DNA from: Stenotrophomonas nematodicola
GTDB taxonomy: Bacteria > Pseudomonadota > Gammaproteobacteria > Xanthomonadales > Xanthomonadaceae
Reading direction: 5' to 3'
DNA length: 64,000 nt
Assembly (NCBI RefSeq): GCF_009467805.1
Contig: NZ_WIAY01000001.1
Span: 1,120,982 to 1,184,981 of the forward strand
The notes under the pieces are model-generated. The model had not been told where the DNA came from. It did no database searches and worked only from the letters and a program-made list of their open reading frames with translations. This document shows, piece by piece, positions 29,710-37,675 of the stretch; position 1 is the stretch's first letter; every line of letters begins with the position of its first letter. Made by a program: the position numbers and the translations under genes.

Positions 29710-30306
29710 ATGCACAAGATCTACGACCAGGCCTATTTCCAGCGCTGGTACCAACCCGACCAGACGGGCGGCCCCGCGCGCCTGGCGCGCAAAGTGGCCC
29801 TGGCCGTGGCCAGCGCCGAGTACTACCTGGAACGCCCGATCCGCAGCGTGCTGGACATCGGCTGCGGCGAGGGCGCCTGGCGCGCGCCGCTGCTCAAGCT
29901 GCGTCCGCGCGTGCAGTACCTCGGCTTCGACAGCAGCGAATACGCCGTGCACCGCTACGGGCGCAGCCGCAATCTGCACCTGGCCCGGGTGGGTGACTTC
30001 GCCTGGCTGCGCCCGTGTGCGCCGGTGGACCTGCTGGTGTGCTCGGACGTGATGCATTACGTGCCCAGCCGCGAACTGCGCCCCGCGCTGGCCGGGTTTG
30101 CCGAGCTGACCGGCGGCATCGCGTTCCTGGAGGCGTTCAGCGCCGATGATGCGTTCGAGGGCGACCACGAGGGCTTCCAGCCACGCCCGGCGCGCTGGTA
30201 CCGAAGCCAGCTCAGGACGGTCGGCTTCACCGCGCTCGGGTCGCACTGCTGGCTCTCACCGGCACTGGCCGGCCACGCGGCGGCGCTGGAACGCGCAGCG
30301 CCCTGA
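29710..30306 (+). CDS. SAM-dependent methyltransferase
   Basis: Class I methyltransferase (198 aa). The SAM-binding motif SVLDIGCGEGAWRAPLLKL is at about residues 41-60, the acidic end of strand 2 is in YLGFDSSEYAV, and the post-motif VDLLVCSDVMHYV is near 105. There is no substrate-specific feature, so the acceptor is unknown. The start at ATG 29710 puts the motif at the usual distance from the N-terminus; longer in-frame starts run into the divergent gene's 5' end. Confidence 0.8.
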   Translation: MHKIYDQAYFQRWYQPDQTGGPARLARKVALAVASAEYYLERPIRSVLDIGCGEGAWRAPLLKLRPRVQYLGFDSSEYAVHRYGRSRNLHLARVGDFAWLRPCAPVDLLVCSDVMHYVPSRELRPALAGFAELTGGIAFLEAFSADDAFEGDHEGFQPRPARWYRSQLRTVGFTALGSHCWLSPALAGHAAALERAAP

Positions 30307-30310
30307 TCGC

Positions 30311-30360
30311 AGCGTCAAATGAGACGCTCCCCCGCATTAACGCACCCGGCCGACGGGTGC
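30311..30360 (+). promoter_or_regulatory. two hairpins upstream of phaZ
   Basis: AGCGTC-AAATGA-GACGCT at 30311-30328 and GCACCCG-GCCGA-CGGGTGC at 30342-30360. Neither has a T-run. They could end the methyltransferase mRNA or act as operator sites ahead of phaZ; the second lies just before a TATGCT (30363-30368). Confidence 0.3.
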
Positions 30361-30403
30361 GCTATGCTGCGCGGCAACATAAGACCATACATATTCGGAC
30401 GTC

Positions 30404-31723
30404 ATGCTTTATCAGCTGCATGAATTGACCCGCAACATGCTCGCCCCCTGGGTGCACCAGGCCCAGGCCAACGCGAAGTTCTTCGCCAATCAGGGACACT
30501 GGTGGTCGCAGATGCCGGGCGCCGATCGTCTGGCGGCGGTGAACGAGCTGTTCCATCGCATCGGCAAGGATTACGAGAAGCCCGAATGGGGCATCAACGA
30601 AATCGACGTCGATGGCGAGCGCGTGCCGATCGTGGTCCACGAAGAAATCAGCAAGCCGTTCTGCAAGCTGCTGCGCTTCAAGCGCCACAGCAACGAAGCG
30701 GACCAGCTCAACACCATGCTCAACCAGCCGTTCGTGCTGGTGGTGGCGCCGCTGTCCGGCCACCACGCCACGCTGCTGCGCGACACCGTGCGCACGCTGC
30801 TGCGCGACCACCGCGTGTATGTCACCGACTGGGTGGACGCGCGCATGGTGCCCGGCAGCGAAGGCGAGTTCGGGCTGGAGGACTACATCGCCTACGTGCA
30901 GGAGTTCATCCGCCATCTGGGCGGTGACACGCTGCACGTGGTGAGCGTGTGCCAGCCGACCGTACCGGTGCTGGCGGCGGTCTCCCTGATGGCCAGCCGT
31001 GGCGAACCCACCCCGCGTTCGCTGGTGATGATGGGCGGCCCGATCGATGCACGCTGCAGCCCCACCGCGGTGAACAACCTGGCCACGCAGAACCCGCTGT
31101 CGTGGTTCGAGAACAACGTCATCCACACCGTACCGGCCACCTACCCCGGTGCCGGCCGCCGTGTGTATCCGGGCTTCCTGCAGCATGCCGGGTTCCTGTC
31201 GATGAACCCGAGCCGGCACTTCAGTTCACACTGGGATTTCTATGCCGACCTGGTCAAGGGCGACATGGAGGATGCCGACGCGCACCGCCGCTTCTACGAC
31301 GAGTACAACGCCGTGCTGGACATGCCGGCCAAGTACTACCTCGATACGATCCGCGTGGTGTTCCAGGAGTTCCTGCTGCCGCGCGGCGAGTGGTACGTGC
31401 AGGGTGAGCGCGTGGACCCCGCCGCGATCACCGGTACCGCGCTGCTGAGCATCGAGGGCGAGCTGGACGATATCGCCGGCCTCGGCCAGACCGAAGCGGC
31501 GCAGGCGCTGTGCACCGGCATCCCGGCCGGGCGCCGCGAACACTTCATCGTCGAAGGCGCAGGCCATTACGGCATCTTCAGCGGCCGCCGCTGGCGCGAG
31601 ACGGTGTACCCGAAAGTGCGCGATTTCTTCGCCGCTGCCAACGCGCAGGCCGCCGGCGCCAAGCCGAAGAAGACGGCCAAGGCCGCCAGCAACGTCACTC
31701 CGATCCGAAAGAAGGCGGGGTGA
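30404..31723 (+). CDS. phaZ: intracellular polyhydroxybutyrate depolymerase
   Basis: PhaZ of the intracellular PHB depolymerase family (439 aa), which mobilises storage granules by hydrolysing amorphous polyester. There is no signal peptide, consistent with a cytosolic, granule-bound enzyme. The nucleophile is Cys183 in SVCQPT, with Asp355 in EGELDDI and His388 in EGAGHYGIF. These match the positions I recall for the Ralstonia PhaZ1 triad. A basic Lys/Ala-rich tail follows about residue 410. No PHA synthase, phasin or regulator is adjacent. There is no Shine-Dalgarno; CATATT at 30390-30395 is 8 nt before the ATG. Confidence 0.9.
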   Translation: MLYQLHELTRNMLAPWVHQAQANAKFFANQGHWWSQMPGADRLAAVNELFHRIGKDYEKPEWGINEIDVDGERVPIVVHEEISKPFCKLLRFKRHSNEADQLNTMLNQPFVLVVAPLSGHHATLLRDTVRTLLRDHRVYVTDWVDARMVPGSEGEFGLEDYIAYVQEFIRHLGGDTLHVVSVCQPTVPVLAAVSLMASRGEPTPRSLVMMGGPIDARCSPTAVNNLATQNPLSWFENNVIHTVPATYPGAGRRVYPGFLQHAGFLSMNPSRHFSSHWDFYADLVKGDMEDADAHRRFYDEYNAVLDMPAKYYLDTIRVVFQEFLLPRGEWYVQGERVDPAAITGTALLSIEGELDDIAGLGQTEAAQALCTGIPAGRREHFIVEGAGHYGIFSGRRWRETVYPKVRDFFAAANAQAAGAKPKKTAKAASNVTPIRKKAG

Positions 31724-31728
31724 CGCGG

Positions 31729-31760
31729 ACGGAGCCGGCGGCGGGCCGGCTCCGTTCTGT
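31729..31760 (+). terminator. terminator after phaZ
   Basis: Perfect 11-bp stem ACGGAGCCGGC / GCCGGCTCCGT with 5-nt loop, followed by TCTGT. The T-run is weak but the stem is strong and lies between convergent genes. Confidence 0.65.
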
Positions 31761-31795
31761 CGCCGTCTGGCGCCGGCCAGCGGCCGGCGCCGCGG

Positions 31796-32815
31796 TTACA
31801 GGCGGACCAGCAGGTGCTTGGCGAGCTGGCCGTGCAGATGGCCGATACCGCGCGCCAGGTGCATGGTCAGGAACAGCAGCAGGATGCCGACCACGGCCAG
31901 CAGCGGCGTGGCCCAGATCGACAGCATCTGGTCGCCATCAAGGTATATGCCCGGCAGCGCACCGGTGAACAGCGCCGCCACCGGCGCCCAGATGAAGCCC
32001 AACGACACCGACAGCAGGGTGATGGCGATGGTGAAGTAGAGGATGCCCAGCGGCAGCATCAGGACGAAGTACAGCAGGGTCAGCCAGGTGCGCCCGTCGG
32101 TGAACATGTCGCCGATCCGCTGCAGCCAGCTGCGGCTGCGGTCGGAATAGGTCGGCCGCCGTGGCATGCGCTCGCCGAGCAGGGCTTCCACCAGCCGGCC
32201 TTCCAGCAGCGACAACCCGCGCACCGAGCCGAAGAACAGCACCGTGAGCGGAATGCCGATGATCAGGATCAGCAAGCCCAGCGACAGTGACAACCCGGTG
32301 ATCACCCACGTAAAGAAGAAGATGCCGGTCGCCAGCGACAGCAGCATGTAGAACAGGGCGCCGTAAGTACGCGCGTCCAGCGCCACGCCGAAGAAGCGCG
32401 CCAGCAGCGAGCGCGGCTTGGCCGGTGCGTGCGGCGGCGGCACGGCCGTCGCGGCCGTCGCGGCCGTATCACCCGCCACACCGGCGGCGCCCCCAACCGC
32501 AACCACCGGGGCCCGCCGCACCGGCCCCGCACCGGCACTGGGCGTGCGCAGCGCGCGGTTCACGGTGATCTCGGTTTCGCGGTAGATCTCGGCCACTTCG
32601 TCCGGCGCACCGTAGCTGCCGGCCACGTCGGCGATGACCTCGGCCTCGCTGCGGCCCGGCTGGGCAGCCAGCTCCGAGCGCAGGTACTCCTCGGCGTCGT
32701 ACAGCGCGTCCTGCACCATCGCCGGATCGGCATCGTGCAGCGCGCCACGCAGTTGCGCCAGGTACTGCGGGATGGTGGTGGGCAGGCTGCTGCCTGCCGT
32801 GGTCGGGTCGTTCAT
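31796..32815 (-). CDS. DUF1700/HAAS-like and sensor-domain membrane protein
   Basis: Membrane protein (339 aa). The N-terminal cytosolic part (about 15-90; YLAQLRGALHDADPAMVQDALYDAEEYLRSEL) is the HAAS/DUF1700-type helical domain commonly paired with PadR regulators. A low-complexity Ala/Pro linker follows (about 95-135), then four or more membrane segments with the 'putative sensor' layout (LLSLATGIFFFTWVITGLSL; LLYFVLMLPLGILYFTIAITL). Its start overlaps the PadR stop by 4 bp, so the two are translationally coupled. Likely an anti-regulator or envelope sensor (inference). Confidence 0.75.
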   Translation of the reverse strand: MNDPTTAGSSLPTTIPQYLAQLRGALHDADPAMVQDALYDAEEYLRSELAAQPGRSEAEVIADVAGSYGAPDEVAEIYRETEITVNRALRTPSAGAGPVRRAPVVAVGGAAGVAGDTAATAATAVPPPHAPAKPRSLLARFFGVALDARTYGALFYMLLSLATGIFFFTWVITGLSLSLGLLILIIGIPLTVLFFGSVRGLSLLEGRLVEALLGERMPRRPTYSDRSRSWLQRIGDMFTDGRTWLTLLYFVLMLPLGILYFTIAITLLSVSLGFIWAPVAALFTGALPGIYLDGDQMLSIWATPLLAVVGILLLFLTMHLARGIGHLHGQLAKHLLVRL

Positions 32816-33177
32816 TGCAGTACCCCCTCCAACACGGAATCGACGGAATCGCGGGTGGCGCGCCAGGCCTGGATCCACTGCTCCAGTACCTGGTGGCCAC
32901 GTTCATTGATGCGGTAGTAGCGTCGCGGCGGACCGGCCATCGACGGTTCGACATGGCTTTCCAGCAACCCGGCCCCTTCCAGGTTGCGCAGGACGGGATA
33001 CAGCGCGCTCTGCTTGCCGCTCAATACCCCCTCGCCCACCCGTTCCAGCTCCTTGGCGATGAGGTAGCCGTAGAGCGGCTCGCCGGCCTTGGCCAGCACC
33101 GCCAGCAACGCCAGCGACACCGTGCCGGCACTGAGCTCTTTCTGGAACTTCTTCAGCGGGGCATCGAGATCGCTCAT
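32812..33177 (-). CDS. PadR-family transcriptional regulator
   Basis: PadR winged-helix regulator (121 aa). The DNA-binding domain covers about residues 20-95: SLALLAVLAKAGEPLYGYLIAKEL, SALYPVLRNLEGAGLLESH and the wing RRYYRINERGHQVL; a short C-terminal dimerisation helix follows. ATG 33177 has GGAG six bases upstream; a TTG at 33189 is in frame but poorly placed. It lies upstream of the DUF1700 sensor gene and next to a palindrome that could be its operator, suggesting autoregulation. Confidence 0.88.
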   Translation of the reverse strand: MSDLDAPLKKFQKELSAGTVSLALLAVLAKAGEPLYGYLIAKELERVGEGVLSGKQSALYPVLRNLEGAGLLESHVEPSMAGPPRRYYRINERGHQVLEQWIQAWRATRDSVDSVLEGVLQ

Positions 33178-33189
33178 GGCTGTCTCCAA

Positions 33190-33226
33190 CTAGCGTGGAG
33201 TCAACACTAGTGCGAAGTGAGCTATA
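33190..33226 (-). promoter_or_regulatory. candidate PadR operator and promoter
   Basis: An imperfect 21-bp palindrome at 33190-33210 runs from CTAGCGT to ACACTAG. It lies 13 bp upstream of the PadR ATG. A TATAGC hexamer (minus strand, 33221-33226) sits just upstream of it as a possible -10, which would place the palindrome at the start of transcription, a common site for PadR autorepression. Confidence 0.45.
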
Positions 33227-33328
33227 GCGAACGTGCCGTTAGTCACCGTGCCTGGCGTCAGGGGCGCCGCTGGCGGCGATGGGCGCGCTTCGCGCACAAT
33301 CGGCCGACACTTTCTGAACGGGTCCGCC

Positions 33329-34228
33329 ATGTCGCCACTTCGTCCTGCCCTGCTCGCCTTCGCCCTGGCCTGCGCGCTGCCTTTCATTGCGTCGGCGGCC
33401 TCGCCCTACCGCAGCCCGCAGCAGATCCTGGCGGCCTCGCCGGACAGCGACTGGCGCACCCCGGACCCGGCCAACCTGCTGTACATGAACCTGGACGGCG
33501 GCCGGGTCATCATCGAACTGGCACCGGCGTTCGCGCCGGCGCATGTGGCCAATATCCAGACCCTCGCCCGTGAGCACTTCTGGGACGGCGAGAGCATCTA
33601 CCGGGCACAGGACAATTTCGTGGTGCAGTTCGGCGATGCCGATGCCGACGAGGTGGCCAAAGCGAAACCGCTGGGGTCGGCCAAGCGCAGGCTGCCGGCC
33701 GAGTTCCAGCGCGACAGCAAGGGCCTGAAGGTGACCGTGCTGCCCGATCGTGACGGCTGGGCCGACCGCACCGGTTTCGTCGATGGCTTCGCGGTGGGTC
33801 AGGACGCGCAGGACGGCAAGACCTGGCTGGCGCACTGCTACGGGGCGCTCGGCGCCGGCCGCAGCAACGAGGAAGACAGCAGCATCGGGGCGGAACTGTA
33901 CGTGGTGACCGGGCAGTCGCCGCGTCAGCTGGACCGCAACATCACGCTGGTGGGCCGCGTACTGCAGGGCATGGAACTGCTCAGCGCCCTGCCGCGCGGG
34001 CCGGCGCCGATGGGGTTCTACGCCGATGCCGCGCAGCGCACACCGATCCGCTCGATCCAGCGCGCCAGCGATGTGCCGGCGGCGGAACGGCCGGCGCTGC
34101 AGGTGCTGCGCACCGATTCGAAGACGTTCGCCGATACGGTCGAGGCGCGCCGCAACCGGGTGGACGACTTCTACAAGCGGCCGGCCGGCCACATCGACCT
34201 GTGCAACATTCCGGTGCCGGTGCGGTAA
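33329..34228 (+). CDS. secreted cyclophilin-type peptidyl-prolyl isomerase
   Basis: Cyclophilin-like protein (299 aa) with a signal peptide to about residue 24 (PFIASAAS), so periplasmic. Catalytic-type segment [16 protein letters not shown] keeps the Arg and Phe-x-x-Gln of cyclophilins, although the usual GGD is FGD. The rest is longer than simple PpiA-type enzymes (about 165 aa) because of an N-terminal extension and a roughly 100-residue C-terminal region ending in ICN-like LCNIPVPVR. Start at ATG 33329; an in-frame start at 33233 would destroy the signal peptide. Isomerase activity is uncertain because of the changed motif. Confidence 0.8.
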   Translation: MSPLRPALLAFALACALPFIASAASPYRSPQQILAASPDSDWRTPDPANLLYMNLDGGRVIIELAPAFAPAHVANIQTLAREHFWDGESIYRAQDNFVVQFGDADADEVAKAKPLGSAKRRLPAEFQRDSKGLKVTVLPDRDGWADRTGFVDGFAVGQDAQDGKTWLAHCYGALGAGRSNEEDSSIGAELYVVTGQSPRQLDRNITLVGRVLQGMELLSALPRGPAPMGFYADAAQRTPIRSIQRASDVPAAERPALQVLRTDSKTFADTVEARRNRVDDFYKRPAGHIDLCNIPVPVR

Positions 34229-34240
34229 CGGCGGCGTCGC

Positions 34241-35122
34241 CTATCGCTTCTGCGAGGCTGCCACGCTGCCGAGGATCAATGCGCCGGCGACCACCATCGC
34301 CCAGGTCACCGGCTCGCCCAGGAACAGCCACGCAAACAGCGCCCCGAACATCGGTACAAGGTAGGTCACTGTGGACGCACGCGCCGGGCCGATGCGTGCG
34401 ATGAGGCGATAGAACATCAGGAACGCCAGGCCGGTGCAGACCACGCCGAGGGCGATCGCGCAGGCCCAGGCCAGCACCGGAATCGGGGCGGAGGGCCAAT
34501 GGGTGAGTGCCATCGGCAGCAGCAGGATCGCCGCGCAGCCCAGCGTGGCACCGGCCGAGGCCGCCGGCGGCAGGCCGGTCATGTGGCGCTTGACCAGGTT
34601 GACGCCCAGCCCGTACAGCAGCGCGGCCAAGGCGCCAGCGACCACTGCCGCGCCGATGCTCAGGCCGGACACCTTGGCGGTCGCCAGCACCACCACACCG
34701 GCGAAGCCGACCAGCAGGGCGATCGCGCGGCGCATGCCGATCTTCTCGCCGAAGAACAGGAAGGCGATCAGCGCGGCGAACAGCACCGTCATTGCATTGC
34801 AGATCGCACCGATCGCGGCCGGCGCCCGTTGTGCGGCCCAGGCGAACAGCACGAACGGGATCGCCGAATTGATCAGGCCGATCGGGGCCAGCCACAGCCA
34901 GCGCCGCGCCGGAAACCGCGCGCGTGCCTGCCAGAGGAACGGCAGCAGCACGAGCGCACCCAGCAGCAGCCGCACCTCCACCAGGGCGTAGGGCCCGAAC
35001 GACGGCACCGCCACACGCATGAACAGGAACGAACAGCCCCAGATCGCGCCCAGCACGGTCAGTTCGAGCGGGGTTCGCCAGTCGCGCTCGATCACGCCGC
35101 TGGCCAGCGGTGCGCCGCTCAT
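34241..35122 (-). CDS. EamA/DMT-family transporter
   Basis: Drug/metabolite transporter (293 aa) with ten predicted membrane helices in two EamA repeats. Repeat 1 begins LELTVLGAIWGCSFLFMRVAV, and repeat 2 begins about residue 155. The substrate cannot be read from sequence. The start at 35122 (MSGAPLASG) is chosen over further upstream in-frame starts that lie in the neighbouring regulator's promoter. Divergent from a LysR regulator 161 bp away, which probably controls it. Confidence 0.85.
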   Translation of the reverse strand: MSGAPLASGVIERDWRTPLELTVLGAIWGCSFLFMRVAVPSFGPYALVEVRLLLGALVLLPFLWQARARFPARRWLWLAPIGLINSAIPFVLFAWAAQRAPAAIGAICNAMTVLFAALIAFLFFGEKIGMRRAIALLVGFAGVVVLATAKVSGLSIGAAVVAGALAALLYGLGVNLVKRHMTGLPPAASAGATLGCAAILLLPMALTHWPSAPIPVLAWACAIALGVVCTGLAFLMFYRLIARIGPARASTVTYLVPMFGALFAWLFLGEPVTWAMVVAGALILGSVAASQKR

Positions 35123-35283
35123 GGCCGGCTCCCCGACCACAGGCAGATACGTGGCTGGACAAGGATGGCGGACGGCAGCATGGGATCGACTCCGGGGGAC
35201 AGGCGCACAGCATCCGCCTACCGGTACAGGCCGACAAGCGCGTAGTATCCGGGCAAGCCACAAATCTGATTTGGGTCTCGACC

Positions 35284-36225
35284 ATGATTCTCCGGCCTGC
35301 CCTGCTGCCCGCACTGGGAGTGTTCGCGGTCGCCGCGCGCCACCAGAATTTCGCCCACGCCGCCCAGGAGCTGCATCTCACCGCCAGTGCGGTGAGCCAT
35401 CACGTGCGCAAACTGGAAGACCTGCTCGGCACGGTGCTGTTCCAGCGCCACGCACGCGGCGTGCGGCTCACCGTGGAAGGTCGGCAACTGGCCGATGCGG
35501 CGGCCGCAGCGCTGAGTGACCTCAATGCGGTAGCCGGCAACCTGCACCCGCAGGCGGACACCGTGCCGCTGCGCATCACCACCATCCGCTCGCTGTCCTA
35601 CTGCTGGCTGGTGCCACGGCTGCCGCGTTTCACCCGCCAGCACCCGCGCATGCGCATCGAACTGCAGACCAGCACCGAACTGGTGCGGTTCGACGAGAAC
35701 GGACCGGAGCTGGGCATCCGCTACGGGCTGGGCCAGTGGCCAGGCCTGCGCGCGCACCACCTGATGGACGACGAACTGTGCCCGGTCGCGTCGCCGGCGC
35801 TGGCCGGAGTCGCGGCACTGCGCGAGCCGGCCCAGATCGCCAGCCTGCCGCTGATCAGCGACATGTCGCCGCAGGGCTGGCGTGACTGGTTCCGTGCGGC
35901 CGGGGTGCGCGGTCTGGACCTGCCATCGCTGCACACCTTCAGCGACAGCACCGATGCGATGCGCGCGGCGGTCTACGGCATCGGCGCGGTGCTGGCGCGC
36001 AAGCACATCGCCCAGCCGTACCTGCAGCGCTATGAACTGGTGCGACTGCCCGGCCCGGCGCTGAAGGCGCGCTACGCCTACTACGTGGTCCATGCAGAAC
36101 ACCGCCCGCTCAGCCCGACCGCGCTGGCGTTCATGGACTGGCTGCGGCGCGAGGCGCTGGACGAACGCACACCGGTGCCGGCGCTGCCGGAAGAACTGCT
36201 GGGCCTGCCTGCCGACGCGGACTAG
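35284..36225 (+). CDS. LysR-family transcriptional regulator (GcvA-like)
   Basis: LTTR (313 aa). The HTH at about residues 5-65 includes FAVAARHQNFAHAAQELHLTASAVSHHVRKLE. The substrate-binding domain follows (about 90-295; PLRITTIRSLSYCWLVPRLPRF). Overall pattern is GcvA-like. It is transcribed away from the EamA transporter, the classic arrangement in which the regulator binds the shared 161-bp promoter region. The effector is unknown. Confidence 0.88.
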   Translation: MILRPALLPALGVFAVAARHQNFAHAAQELHLTASAVSHHVRKLEDLLGTVLFQRHARGVRLTVEGRQLADAAAAALSDLNAVAGNLHPQADTVPLRITTIRSLSYCWLVPRLPRFTRQHPRMRIELQTSTELVRFDENGPELGIRYGLGQWPGLRAHHLMDDELCPVASPALAGVAALREPAQIASLPLISDMSPQGWRDWFRAAGVRGLDLPSLHTFSDSTDAMRAAVYGIGAVLARKHIAQPYLQRYELVRLPGPALKARYAYYVVHAEHRPLSPTALAFMDWLRREALDERTPVPALPEELLGLPADAD

Positions 36226-36296
36226 CGCGCCCGGTCGTCACCCCTTCTTGTCCATCGCGCCGCTAGGCTGAAGTCCCTTTCCCCCAAGGCGAACTC

Positions 36297-36590
36297 ATGG
36301 CCCTGTTGCGACTTCGAATCACCGGCAGCGAAGACGATGCGCGTGCCATCACCGACCTGCTGCAGAGCATCGAGGGCATCGAACATGTGGAAGAAACCGA
36401 CGATCTGATGCCGCACATGGATGACGACGATTCCAGCTCGGCGGGTCTGTCCGACGACATCGGGCCGGGTATCCACGAACTGGAAGTGGAAGTCGGCAAC
36501 GACTACACGGCCCAGCGCGTGCGCGATGCGGTGCAGGAGCTGGCGCTGGAACTGGACGTGTTCGTCGAGTACGAGCGCGACGAAGGCTGA
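36297..36590 (+). CDS. small acidic protein of unknown function
   Basis: Short soluble protein (97 aa), strongly acidic with an Asp-rich patch HMDDDD near residue 40. It starts MALLRLRITGSEDDARAITDLLQ and ends with a second alpha/beta stretch ELEVEVGNDYTAQRVRDAVQELALELDVFVEYERDE. The beta-alpha-beta pattern is compatible with a small ferredoxin-like fold (inference). AAGGCG is placed before ATG 36297. I recognise no family name. Stands alone between the LysR gene and a convergent lipoprotein gene. Confidence 0.7.
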   Translation: MALLRLRITGSEDDARAITDLLQSIEGIEHVEETDDLMPHMDDDDSSSAGLSDDIGPGIHELEVEVGNDYTAQRVRDAVQELALELDVFVEYERDEG

Positions 36591-36598
36591 TCTGCGCG

Positions 36599-36622
36599 CG
36601 GAGCCGGCTCACACCGGCTCCG
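36599..36622 (+). terminator. hairpin between convergent genes
   Basis: CGGAGCCGG pairs perfectly with CCGGCTCCG across a 6-nt loop in the 43-bp gap between the small acidic protein and the DUF4349 gene. No T-run, so efficiency is uncertain. Confidence 0.5.
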
Positions 36623-36633
36623 CCGCGCTCTGC

Positions 36634-37440
36634 TCAGTGCGTCGCCTGCAGGCGGCGCTGACGACGACGCCACAGCTTCAGGCCGATCCACACGAATACC
36701 GACAGCACCACCGCCACCGGCAGCAGCGCCGCCACGGCGCGGATGACGAACGCGACGCTGGCGGTGAGAATCGCACCGGACTCGCGCAGCGCTTCGCCGA
36801 TTTCGCTGCGGCTGCGCTGCCCTGACGGGGTATGGAACTGCAGGGTGACCAGCTGCGTGTCGATCCGTCGGCGCTGCTGCGCGGCATCCTTGTTGGCCTG
36901 CTCGACGCCCGCTTCGATCTCCGCCAGCCGCTGGCTCACCACCAACAGATCGGCCGTGGTGATGGTCCTGCTGTCCTGATAGGCCAGCAGGCGCGCATGC
37001 TCCTTCTCCAGCCTGGCCTTGGTCAGCGCTGTATCGGCCACCTGCTGCGCCAGATCCTCCGCATGGGTGTTGCGCGAGGACACCTCGCCGCCCTGCCCGG
37101 CCAGGCCGATGATCGGCTCCACGCCCTTGGGCGCGATGCGCACGCGGATCGAGCCGGTTGGATACTCGCCACCCTGCTGGCCCACCTGCAGCACCGCGCA
37201 GTCCCCGAAGCGGGCGGACTGGCAGGCGTCGGCGATCTGCTTGACGCGCGGGCCGATCTGCGCGGCATCCAGGCGGATGTCCAGATCATGCTCGTAGGCC
37301 AGTGCAGCGCCTTCGGGCGATGCCACCGCGCCGGCGCCACCACCGCTGTCGGCGGCCATCTCGGTCTTGCTGCAGCCGCTCGCGGTGAGCAGCAGCATCC
37401 CTGCAAGGGCACCGGCAAGGTGCCACGTCATCCGTTTCAT
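36634..37440 (-). CDS. DUF4349-domain lipoprotein
   Basis: Predicted lipoprotein (268 aa) with lipobox LLLTASGCSK (Cys23). The DUF4349 pattern follows: an alpha/beta part (YEHDLDIRLDAAQIGPRVKQIADACQ), a coiled-coil stretch (about 120-185, EDLAQQVADTALTKARLEKEHARLL and IEAGVEQANKDAAQQRRR), then a C-terminal membrane helix with a basic tail WRRRQRRLQATH. Anchored at both ends, it probably spans the periplasm side of the inner membrane. Function of the family is unknown. Confidence 0.8.
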   Translation of the reverse strand: MKRMTWHLAGALAGMLLLTASGCSKTEMAADSGGGAGAVASPEGAALAYEHDLDIRLDAAQIGPRVKQIADACQSARFGDCAVLQVGQQGGEYPTGSIRVRIAPKGVEPIIGLAGQGGEVSSRNTHAEDLAQQVADTALTKARLEKEHARLLAYQDSRTITTADLLVVSQRLAEIEAGVEQANKDAAQQRRRIDTQLVTLQFHTPSGQRSRSEIGEALRESGAILTASVAFVIRAVAALLPVAVVLSVFVWIGLKLWRRRQRRLQATH

Positions 37441-37675
37441 TACTGGCTTGCTCCATCGAATCGCGTGATCGTGAGCCCGCCCAGGTCGACCCCGGGCAGG
37501 CAACATGCATTCACCTTCACCATCGCCGGGCCGCTGCACGGGTCGATGCCCTCGCTGAACGGGGCGGTGCCGCAGGTGTGGTGGTGCCGGAAAGCATCAT
37601 GGTAATCCAATGGCACGGGGACAAAGACCGCCGGCGGGCCTATCCTCGGGGATTGTCCCCAGTACAGGATCCACG

